Below, piece by piece: positions 51,772 to 62,593 of a DNA stretch of 64,000 nucleotides. The stretch spans positions 248,001 through 312,000 of the forward strand of contig JACKDW010000007.1 of assembly GCA_020633295.1 (NCBI GenBank), read 5' to 3'. This stretch comes from Myxococcales bacterium. GTDB taxonomy: Bacteria; Myxococcota_A; Polyangia; Nannocystales; Nannocystaceae. How positions within the stretch are numbered: position 1 is the stretch's first letter; the number at the start of each line of letters is the position of its first letter. Below the pieces are notes generated by a model. That model saw only the letters and a program-made list of their open reading frames with translations, had not been told where the DNA came from and searched no databases. The translations under genes were made by a program, and so were the position numbers.

Positions 51772-52740
51772 TCAGCCCGCGCGGCTCGAGGGCGCGAGGA
51801 CGCGCGCGAACACGTCGGCGTCGACGTTGCCGCCGCTGAGCACGACCCCGACCTCGCGACCGGCGAGCGCGCGTCGCTCTTGCAGCGCGGCCGCGACCGC
51901 CGCCGCGCCCGCGCCCTCGGCGACGTTGTGCGTGTCGACGAACAGCGCGCGCATGGCCGCCGCGACCTCCTCGTCGGTGACGATCACGAGTCGATCGACC
52001 CAGCGCTCGATGAGCGCGAGCGCGGCCTCGTCGGGGCGGCGGCACGCCATCCCGTCGGCCAGCGTCGTCGTCACCGGCGCGCTGCAGAGGCGCCCCTGCT
52101 CCACCGAGCGCGCGAGCGCGGGCGCGCCGGCGGAGACCACCCCGACGATCTCCACCCTGCGGCCCAGGGCCTCGCGCGCCGCGATCATGCCGCAGATGCC
52201 GGAGCCGAGCCCGATGGGCACGTAGACCACCTCGAGATCGGGGCGAGCGGACAGGAGCTCCACGCTGTAGGTCGCGACGCCGGCCACGAGCGCCGGCGCG
52301 AAGGAGGGCACGCGCACGAGGCCGCGCGCGGCGGTCAGCGTCTCGAGGTGCTCCAGCGCGTCCTGGAAGTCGTCGCCGTGGATCACCAGCTCGGCGCCCT
52401 GCGCCGCCATGGCCGCGTTCTTCTCGACCGAGTTGCCCTCCGGCACCACGATGACCGCCGGCAGACCAAGGGCCCGCGCGGCGCAGGTGACCGACTGCCC
52501 GTGGTTCCCCTTCGTCGCCGCCGCGACCCCGGCGACGCGCCGGTCGCGAAGCCCCTCCATGAACACGAGCCCGCCGCGCAGCTTGAACGCCCCCACCGGC
52601 GTGTGGTTCTCGTGCTTCACCCACACCCTCGCGCCCACGCGCCGGCACAGCAGCGGCCAGCTGTACTGGGGCGTGGGCGGCATGTGGCGGTAGACGATCG
52701 CGGCGGCGGCCTCGATCGCGGCGCGGCTCGGGAGCTCCAT
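51772..52740 (-). CDS. PLP-dependent threonine/serine dehydratase-like enzyme
   Basis: The 322-residue protein is a fold-type II PLP enzyme: KHENHTPVGAFKLRGG carries the Schiff-base Lys, AATKGNHGQSV is the phosphate-binding and substrate loop, and PIGLGSGICG binds the PLP phosphate. GVVLSGGNVD is the C-terminal motif. It lacks the ACT regulatory domain of biosynthetic IlvA, so a catabolic threonine or serine dehydratase, or a related ammonia-lyase or racemase, is likely. The substrate cannot be fixed by sequence. No adjacent pathway gene is seen. Confidence 0.88.
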   Translation of the reverse strand: MELPSRAAIEAAAAIVYRHMPPTPQYSWPLLCRRVGARVWVKHENHTPVGAFKLRGGLVFMEGLRDRRVAGVAAATKGNHGQSVTCAARALGLPAVIVVPEGNSVEKNAAMAAQGAELVIHGDDFQDALEHLETLTAARGLVRVPSFAPALVAGVATYSVELLSARPDLEVVYVPIGLGSGICGMIAAREALGRRVEIVGVVSAGAPALARSVEQGRLCSAPVTTTLADGMACRRPDEAALALIERWVDRLVIVTDEEVAAAMRALFVDTHNVAEGAGAAAVAAALQERRALAGREVGVVLSGGNVDADVFARVLAPSSRAG

Positions 52741-52830
52741 GGCGCGAGCCTGCCACAGCGACGCGCGCGGCGCAGCCGCGGCGGCTTCAGGCGGCGCGCG
52801 GTCCTGCGTCCATGGGGACCGCGCGTCGGC

Positions 52831-54333
52831 TCACGGGAGGTTCGGGTTGCACTCGACCTCGTTCGCCTGCTTCGGCGTGCCGAGGTCGCCGTCGCCGAAG
52901 TCCGTGGTCGAGTAGCACCAGTTCGCGGCGTCGTCGTTGGCCGTGGCGTCGAGCTGGTTCGGGTCGAGCTTCCACGACACGCCGTTGTCGAGCCCGCCCT
53001 GCGCCGTGTAGAGCGCGGTCATGTCGATCACCTCGTCGAGCGTGTTGGTGATCGCGACCCCGTCGCCGCCGTTGTTGTTAAGCGCCGGGTTGGACCCGTA
53101 GTAGGCGTCGGCCGGCTCCGAGTAGCCCCAGGTCATCATCGTCCCCCGCCCCAGCAGCGCGTAGCCGCCGGGCGCGAGGATCAGCGGCGCCGTGACCTCG
53201 CCGAACAGGTTGTCGATGGTGTCGTCGTGCACGCGCAGCCCGAGCAGGTCCACGTCGAGCCCCGCGTCGTTGTAGACCTCGATCCACTCGCAGTTGTTGT
53301 CGGCGCAGCTGTCGGGGTCGTACATGACCTCGGTGACGACGAGATCGCCGGGCGCGAGCTCGTCGACGCCGAGCGTCGGGTTCTCCGGCGGGGTGTAGCC
53401 CTCGTAGTCGCTCGCGGCGCGCGGCGCGATCTTGAAGGCCGCGAAGCTGAAGTTGACCGGGCCCTGGATCGCCGTGAACGAGGCGCCGATGTCAAAGCCG
53501 GGGAAGTCCGCCATGCCGTCGACGAGCAGGTTGTACAGGTAGTTGTCGATCAGGCCGTCGCTCGAGCCGTCGTTGACGAGGATCTCGTCGAAGCCGGGGA
53601 GCTCCACGACGTCGATGGGGTCGTTCTCGATGCGCACGAACACGCTCTCCCACGGCTCGTCGAGGTCGAGCAGCGTGATCACGTCGGGCGCCGGCGTCGG
53701 GTCGAGCAGCCCGACCTCCTCCACCGTCCCCATGGTCGCGTCGATCTCGGTGATCTCGTTGAACTCGGCGGTGACGCCGGTGATGTCGACGAGGTCGCCG
53801 ATGTCGAGCGCGGTGATGTCCGGGCCCATGCCGCCGACATAGACCCACACGCCCGAGTTCTCGCCGCCGGGCTCCTCCTGGGCGAAGAAGCCGCTGTTGT
53901 TCTTCGCGGTCACCCACACGCCGTCGACGTCGACGGGGCTGCCCGTCGCGATCGTGCCGTCCTGGATCTCGTAGATGCTGTCGTCGCCGTCTCCGTCGCC
54001 GTCTCCGTCGCCGTCTCCGTCTCCGTCTCCGTCTCCGTCTCCGTCACCATCACCGTCGCCGTCGCCGTCGCCGTCTCCGTCTCCGTCTCCGTCTCCGTCT
54101 CCGTCGCCATCGCCGTCGCCATCGCCGTCTCCGTCGCCGTCTCCGTCGCCGTCTCCGTCACCGTCTCCGTCGCCGGGGCCGGCGGTCGTGCCGTCGGTGG
54201 TGGCCGCGTCGCTGTCGCTGTCGCTGTCGCTCTCGGAGCCCTGTTCGGTCTCGGAGACGCTGTCGTCGCCGCACGCGGCGAGCGTGAGCGTCGTCATCAA
54301 GAGCACTGGAGCGAGAAATTTCCATTGAGTCAT
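52831..54333 (-). CDS. Lamin-tail-domain lipoprotein with (Gly-Asp)n linker
   Basis: The ATG at 54333 gives 500 residues with a signal peptide and lipobox (LAAC, Cys21). A Ser/Asp-rich segment and about 30 Gly-Asp pairs follow. The next part (IYEIQDGTIATGSPVDVDGV, GDLVDITGVTAEFNEITEID) looks like the OB-fold domain found next to secreted nuclease or esterase domains. From about 350 there is a lamin-tail domain (ELAPGDLVVTEVMYDPDSC, NNCEWIEVYNDAGLDVDLLG, GVAITNTLDEVIDMTALY). These domains are common in surface proteins that attach to DNA or polysaccharide. No nuclease domain is seen. The linker is acidic and could bind Ca2+. Confidence 0.87.
   Translation of the reverse strand: MTQWKFLAPVLLMTTLTLAACGDDSVSETEQGSESDSDSDSDAATTDGTTAGPGDGDGDGDGDGDGDGDGDGDGDGDGDGDGDGDGDGDGDGDGDGDGDGDGDGDGDGDGDGDGDGDDSIYEIQDGTIATGSPVDVDGVWVTAKNNSGFFAQEEPGGENSGVWVYVGGMGPDITALDIGDLVDITGVTAEFNEITEIDATMGTVEEVGLLDPTPAPDVITLLDLDEPWESVFVRIENDPIDVVELPGFDEILVNDGSSDGLIDNYLYNLLVDGMADFPGFDIGASFTAIQGPVNFSFAAFKIAPRAASDYEGYTPPENPTLGVDELAPGDLVVTEVMYDPDSCADNNCEWIEVYNDAGLDVDLLGLRVHDDTIDNLFGEVTAPLILAPGGYALLGRGTMMTWGYSEPADAYYGSNPALNNNGGDGVAITNTLDEVIDMTALYTAQGGLDNGVSWKLDPNQLDATANDDAANWCYSTTDFGDGDLGTPKQANEVECNPNLP
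53985..54175 (-). repeat. Hexanucleotide repeat encoding (Gly-Asp)n
   Basis: About 30 copies of GGAGAC or GGCGAC on the minus strand encode a Gly-Asp run. Codon choice at the Gly varies between units, so the tract is not perfectly uniform. Confidence 0.9.
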
Positions 54334-54613
54334 GCCGCTACCGCCTCCACTCCCATTCACATGTTTTTCTGAGCATGTCTTGAGTGACAGGAGTACGGGC
54401 GGGACTACCACGGGTTCGTGACCGGCAGGCGACGTCGACGCGCACGCCCGGTGACGACGGCGCGCGACTTCGTCCGGACGCGCGCGCGCACGCCAGACGC
54501 GCACGCGACCGCGGCTCCACGCGGATGATCCCGCCGAGCGCGTGGCGGCGGCGGAGGTGAGCGCGACGCGCTCACGCGCGTCGACGCCCGTCCTTCGGCC
54601 CTCGAGCCCGCGC

Positions 54614-57982
<3,369 letters not shown>

Positions 57983-58211
57983 AACAACACCTCCCGGCGG
58001 TCATAGCACGCGCGAACTCGCGCCGCCGCGCTGTCCACCCGCTGCCAGCCGGGTCGCCCGCTCGACGCCGCCGCGCCCGTCCGCGGCGGGCTGCCGCCAT
58101 CGAGTCGCCACCCCGCCGCCACCCCCTGTCCGCGCGCCCCGGCGTCGAAGCGCCAACACCGCGACGCGCGCCCGTTCTGTTTCGACCGGCCATGGCGTAG
58201 ATTGGGCGCGC

Positions 58212-58291
58212 GCCCGGGTGGTGGAATCGGTAGACACGGGGGACTTAAAATTCCCTCCGAAAGGGTGCGGGTTCGAGTCCCGCCCCGGGCA
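58212..58291 (+). tRNA. tRNA-Leu (anticodon UAA)
   Basis: The acceptor stem is GCCCGGG (58212-58218) with CCCGGGC (58284-58290) and discriminator A58291. GGTGGAATCGGTAGACAC is the class II D-arm region, and the anticodon loop CTTAAAA has UAA at 58246-58248. A short variable arm (TCCGAAAGGGT) precedes GCGGGTTCGAGTCCCGC (T arm). CCA is not encoded. The tRNA reads UUA, one of the rarest codons in such a GC-rich genome. Confidence 0.93.
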
Positions 58292-58390
58292 CGCTCTGTT
58301 CGCGCCGCGCGAGCGTTGCGAGGGTCGGCGATCCGGCCGACCATGGGGGTAGCGTCCGCCATGGGCACACGCGCCGGAGCCAGAGCCGCC

Positions 58391-59926
58391 ATGGGCGACT
58401 ACCAGACGCCGCCGGCGCTGGCCGAGCGCGTCTGCGAGCTCCTGCGCGCGCGCGGGCTGCAGCCGCGGGGGGTGCTCGAGCCGACCTGCGGCCGCGGCAG
58501 CTTCGTGCTCGCGGGCGCGCGCGCGTTCCCGCGCGCGCGCCACGTGGCCCGGGACATCAACCCGATCCACGTCGACGCGGCGCGCCGCGCCTGCGCGGGC
58601 GCGCGCGTCCGCTGCGAGCTCGAGGTCGGCGACTTCTTCACCACGGACTGGTCCGCGCTCGCCCGCCGCCTGCCGGGCCCGCTGCTCGTGCTCGGCAACC
58701 CGCCGTGGATCACGAGCGCCGACCTGACCTGCCTCGGCAGCGACAACGCGCCGGCGCGCGCGAACCTCAAGGGCCTCGCCGGGCTCGACGCGCGCACCGG
58801 CAAGGGCAACTTCGACATCTCGGAGTGGATGGTGCTGCACCTCGTGGAGCGGCTGCAGCGACCCAGGCCGCGCGCGCTCGACGTCGCGGTGCTGATCAAG
58901 ACGGCGGTCGCGCGCCGCCTGCTGGCGCACCTCGCCGGCCCGCAGAGCCCCCTGCCCGAGCTGCGCGCGCGGCTGGACGCGGCGCGGATGTGGCGGATCG
59001 ACGCCCGCGCCGCGTTCGCGGCGGCGGTCGACGCCTGCCTCGTGCTGCTGCGCTTCGCGCCCGCCGGCGATCCGGCCCCCGAGGATTCACATGACCAAGA
59101 GGACATAACGCTGCGCTGCCCCGTGCACGACGGCCTCGACGCGCCCGCCGGCGCGACGCTCGGGGTCGAGCGCGGGCGCCTGATCGCCGACCTCGACGCG
59201 CTCGCGGCCTGCCGCGCGCTGCTCGGCCAGGCCGATCCGCCCTGGCGCTCGGGCCTCAAGCACGACTGCGCGCGCGTCATGGAGCTGCGCCGCGAGGGCG
59301 CGGCCTACCGAAACGGCCTGCGCGAGCGCGTCGCGCTCGAGCCCGCGCGCGTGTTCCCGCTGCTCAAGGGCGGCGACCTCGCGCGCGCGCCCGCGGGCGA
59401 CGAGCCGGTGGCGCCGCGCCGCTACGTCATCGTCCCCCAAGACCATGTTGGAGAGGACACCTCGCCGCTGGCCCGCGCCGCGCCGCGGACCTGGGCCTAC
59501 CTCGCGGGGCACGGCGCGCGGCTCGACGCGCGCCGCAGCGCGATCTACCGCGGGCGCCCGCGCTTCGCGATCTTCGGCGTCGGCCCCTACGCCTTCGCGC
59601 CCTGGAAGGTCGCCGTCAGCGGCCTGCACAAGCGCGTCCAGTTCGCGCTCGTCGGGCCCCACGAGGGCAAGCCGGTGATGCTCGACGACACCTGCTACTT
59701 CCTCGGCTTCCCGGAGCGCGACGCGGCCGCGGCCGCGCTGTGGCTGCTGCGACGCGAGCCGGCGCGGCGGATCCTCCGGGCGTTCCTGTTCCGCGACATG
59801 AAGCGGCCGGTGACGAAGGAGCTGCTCGGGCGCCTCGAGCTGAAGAAGCTCGCGACCGCGGCGCTGCGCGGCCCGGTGCCGGCGGCCGTGCGCGCGGGCC
59901 TGCACGAGCTGTCCCAAAAACCATAG
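58391..59926 (+). CDS. Orphan N6-adenine-type DNA methyltransferase-like protein
   Basis: The ATG at 58391 begins MGDYQTPPALAERVCELLRA and gives 511 residues; ATGs at 58361 and 58343 are alternatives. GVLEPTCGRGSFVLAG is the SAM-binding motif (I) and LGNPPWITSADL is the NPPW catalytic motif of N6-adenine methylases such as Eco57I or type I/IIG enzymes. The second half (WRSGLKHDCARVMEL, AIYRGRPRFAIFGVGPYAFA, PWKVAVSGLHKRVQF) resembles the target-recognition and helical region of the same group. No nuclease domain and no restriction or specificity gene is adjacent, so it seems to be an orphan. It begins about 100 bases after tRNA-Leu, a typical spot for acquired genes, though base use matches the window. 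Confidence 0.8.
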   Translation: MGDYQTPPALAERVCELLRARGLQPRGVLEPTCGRGSFVLAGARAFPRARHVARDINPIHVDAARRACAGARVRCELEVGDFFTTDWSALARRLPGPLLVLGNPPWITSADLTCLGSDNAPARANLKGLAGLDARTGKGNFDISEWMVLHLVERLQRPRPRALDVAVLIKTAVARRLLAHLAGPQSPLPELRARLDAARMWRIDARAAFAAAVDACLVLLRFAPAGDPAPEDSHDQEDITLRCPVHDGLDAPAGATLGVERGRLIADLDALAACRALLGQADPPWRSGLKHDCARVMELRREGAAYRNGLRERVALEPARVFPLLKGGDLARAPAGDEPVAPRRYVIVPQDHVGEDTSPLARAAPRTWAYLAGHGARLDARRSAIYRGRPRFAIFGVGPYAFAPWKVAVSGLHKRVQFALVGPHEGKPVMLDDTCYFLGFPERDAAAAALWLLRREPARRILRAFLFRDMKRPVTKELLGRLELKKLATAALRGPVPAAVRAGLHELSQKP

Positions 59927-59988
59927 TCCAACGCCCGCCGCAGACGCCCGGCGCGCGCGGCCACGCGCTCAACCGTCGTCGGCGCCCG

Positions 59989-60933
59989 TCACCCACGACC
60001 ACGCGCGACGCAGCCGCGAGCGCGCGCCGCCGCCTCGATCCGCTCGATCAGCGCGCGCATGTCGGGCCAGCGCCGCGCGGCGTCGGGCGCGAGGCCGCGA
60101 CGGAGGACGTCGAGCACCGCGGCCGGGGCTCGGGGCGCCCGCGGCTCGAGCAGCGCGCCGTCGAGGGCCCGCCTGCAGATCGAGAGCGCGTCGTCGTCAC
60201 CGTAGGGTCGCTGACCGCAGAGCGCGTACCAGAGCGCCGCGCAGAAGCCGAATTGATCGCTGCGCGCGTCGACGGGCGCGCCGCTCGTGAACTGCTCGGG
60301 CGGCATGCACGACGGCGCGCTCCAGAGCACGCCGAGCCCTGGATCCGGAGCGCGCGGGACCATCCCGATGTCCTTGACCCGCGCTCGCCCGTCGCGCTCG
60401 AGCAGCGCGCTGCGGAGCGTGAAGCCGAGGTGCAGCGCGCCGCGCTCGTGGGCCGCGCTCAGGCCCGCGGCGGCCCCGACGAGCTTCGCCACGATCACGC
60501 GCCAGTCATGCTCGTCGGCGCGCAGCCAGTCGTCGAGCGACGGGCCGTCGACGTGATCCATGGCGATGTACACGGTCTTCTCCCACGCGCCGAGCTCGTG
60601 CGCGGACACGAGGTTGGGGTGGCGCAGCGCGAGCGCGACCTCGAGGTCGCGGCGCAGGGCCGCGCGCGCGTCCGCGGTCGCGACGCGGAGGCCGCGCGGG
60701 TGCAGGAGCCGGAGCGCGACGGTACGCGCCTTTGTCGGATCACGGGCGCGCATCACCACGCCCCAGCTCCCGTGGCCGATCAGCCCCTCGATCACGTAGC
60801 GACCCACGCGCTGACCCCGGGCGGGCTCGCGCATCGGCGCCCAGGCGGCGACGTCATCGTCTGCATCGTCGTCATCGTCGTCGCCGTGCACGTGGAGCTC
60901 GAGTTCGAAGCGCGCGGCGCTTGAGGTTGTCAC
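59989..60933 (-). CDS. Ser/Thr pseudokinase
   Basis: The GTG at 60933 gives 314 residues: a short acidic start (GDDDDDDADDD), then a kinase fold with GHGSWGVV (53-60). The ATP-binding Lys is Arg (VALRLL, Arg75), the HRD is HLG (168-170), its following K-x-x-N is lost, and the DFG is DIG (188-190). The APE region is PPEQ. Other conserved parts (Glu98 in helix C, RSDQFGFCAALWYAL) remain. It cannot have normal catalysis, so it is a pseudokinase or scaffold. No membrane segment is present. A start further upstream would add unconserved sequence. Confidence 0.8.
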   Translation of the reverse strand: MTTSSAARFELELHVHGDDDDDDADDDVAAWAPMREPARGQRVGRYVIEGLIGHGSWGVVMRARDPTKARTVALRLLHPRGLRVATADARAALRRDLEVALALRHPNLVSAHELGAWEKTVYIAMDHVDGPSLDDWLRADEHDWRVIVAKLVGAAAGLSAAHERGALHLGFTLRSALLERDGRARVKDIGMVPRAPDPGLGVLWSAPSCMPPEQFTSGAPVDARSDQFGFCAALWYALCGQRPYGDDDALSICRRALDGALLEPRAPRAPAAVLDVLRRGLAPDAARRWPDMRALIERIEAAARARGCVARGRG

Positions 60934-61147
60934 GGCTCGATCACGACGCGGGCGCCGCAACCACGGCGCGATGATAGCACGTCCATGAGCGGCACTCGCC
61001 GGCGGGCCGTCGCGCGCGGTCGCTACGCTCAAGACGGTCGCTCGTGAACGCGGCGGCGGCCGGCCGCGCCGCCGACGGGTGACACATGACCATTTATACA
61101 TGTCGCAGGGCACCGGCCGAGCGCGCGACGCCGCGGCGCGAGCCTCC

Positions 61148-62257
61148 CTAGCCCGGCGGGTTGATCGGCGCGCAGGTCGAGACGCCCGCGCCGACGATGC
61201 GCACCGGCCCGCCCGCGTTCACGGTCGTCAGCGACATGTCGCCGTCGTAGTCGAGCTTCGTCACCTTGCTCTTGGTGCCGATCTGCCCCGGGCTCGCCTC
61301 GGTGAAGAAGTAGAAGTCGCCGCCCCAGAACGCGAACGCGAACGCCTGCGTGAGCGGGAAGCCGGCGAACGAGATCGACTCGATCTCCTCCGCGGTCTGC
61401 TTGTCGAACTGGATCAGCTTGGCGTCCGGGACCCCGCCGAAGGCGTACAGGCGGCCGTCGCCGGTGCCGGTCAGCTCGGCGCCGTTGTAGTTGTTGGGGC
61501 CGATCGTGTTGACCTGCAGCGCGCCCTCGTCGAACACGCCGAGCTTGCCGACGCCGGGCCCCTCGCCGAAGCCCGAGAGCCCGCCGTCCCAGTGCGCGCC
61601 GTAGAGCGAGTCGCACGGGTTGATGTCGCTGGCCGAGACGAACGCCATGCCGAAGTGGTTCCAGCCGTTGGCGCCCGGCGTGTAGCCCGGGTCGGTGCAG
61701 TCGCTGGGGTTGCTCACGTTCATCCGGTACAGGTCGCCCATGGACGAGAGCCCGACCAGCGCGGTGTCCTGCACCCACGCGTAGCCGTTGCGGCCCACGC
61801 CCATCGAGAAGGTCGTGTTCGGCGTCGGGCAGCCGAGCGCGCCGACCAGCACGAACAGGTTGTTCTCGGGGTTGTAGGTCCACAGCTGCTTGTCGTCGGA
61901 CAGCACGTAGATCAGATCCGAGTTCGGCGCGCACGGGCACATCGAGTCGTCGGGCCCGGTCGTCGAGCCGCCCGAGGTCTCCTCGCCGACGTCGAACTTG
62001 AAGCCGCCCGAGGACGAGTTCGCGGACGAGTCCTCGCTCGCGCCGCCGGTCGCCTGGGTCGTCGACTCGCCGCTCGAGCCCGGGCTCGTGCTCTCGCTGC
62101 CGCCCTGCCCGCCCGTCGTCGTGATCGTGACGCCGCTCGTCGACACCGGGCCGCTCGCCTCGCTCGAGTCCGTGGTCTCGTCGCCGCCGGTCGTGCAGCT
62201 GGGGGCCGCGAGGCACACGAGGGGAGCACACAGCACGAACGATCGGAGGCCACGCAT
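61148..62257 (-). CDS. Lipoprotein with Ser/Thr/Gly-rich linker and propeller-like domain
   Basis: The 369-residue protein starts MRGLRSFVLCAPLVCLAAPS with the lipobox at Cys21, and a linker of about 80 residues rich in Ser, Thr and Gly. From about residue 105 a Cys pair (MCPCAPNSD) begins a beta-rich domain with repeats that resemble propeller blades (DLIYVLSDDKQLWTYNPENN, VGRNGYAWVQDTALVGLSSM, GDGRLYAFGGVPDAKLIQFD, FWGGDFYFFTEASPGQIGTK). It is probably a surface lipoprotein. No enzyme motif is visible. Such lipoproteins are numerous in myxobacteria and their roles are mostly unknown. Confidence 0.82.
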   Translation of the reverse strand: MRGLRSFVLCAPLVCLAAPSCTTGGDETTDSSEASGPVSTSGVTITTTGGQGGSESTSPGSSGESTTQATGGASEDSSANSSSGGFKFDVGEETSGGSTTGPDDSMCPCAPNSDLIYVLSDDKQLWTYNPENNLFVLVGALGCPTPNTTFSMGVGRNGYAWVQDTALVGLSSMGDLYRMNVSNPSDCTDPGYTPGANGWNHFGMAFVSASDINPCDSLYGAHWDGGLSGFGEGPGVGKLGVFDEGALQVNTIGPNNYNGAELTGTGDGRLYAFGGVPDAKLIQFDKQTAEEIESISFAGFPLTQAFAFAFWGGDFYFFTEASPGQIGTKSKVTKLDYDGDMSLTTVNAGGPVRIVGAGVSTCAPINPPG

Positions 62258-62593
62258 ACCTCACCGTGCGTCCGCGGCGGACGTCGCGTCAAGCGGAGAT
62301 GCGTGTACTGACACCGATCGGCCGACGACGAGCGCCGGAGACCATCGCCCCGGCGCGACGCCCCGCGTCAGCAGCTGTCTCGCGGGCCATTGTGCTGCGT
62401 GACCGCGCCGCGCTGACGCGCGCTAGCGAGCCCTCCGCCGCGCCGCGTCGACGAGCGAACCGACATCACGCGTGACGTGACGGGAGCGGTGTTCTGCACG
62501 GTAGAGCTCGCGGCGCGACGACGCGCAATCGGCGCTCGGTTTCCTTCGCGCGAGCGCGAGCGAGCCGTGGCCGCCGTGCCGCCACCGAGCCCT
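62258..62593. other. Divergent intergenic region, nothing definite
   Basis: This 336-base stretch separates the lipoprotein and the glycosyltransferase, which point away from each other. It holds the 10-bp palindrome TCACGCGTGA (62466-62475). I see no coding gene in it that I trust. Confidence 0.45.

Noticed and set aside
53985..54175. CRISPR or regulatory repeat
   Set aside because: Hexanucleotide coding repeat without spacers, in frame with the lipoprotein.
51880..54372. 830-codon plus-strand frame with VSVSVS runs
   Set aside because: Shadow of the dehydratase and of the (GD)n repeat; the VSVSV pattern is the complement of the hexanucleotide tract.
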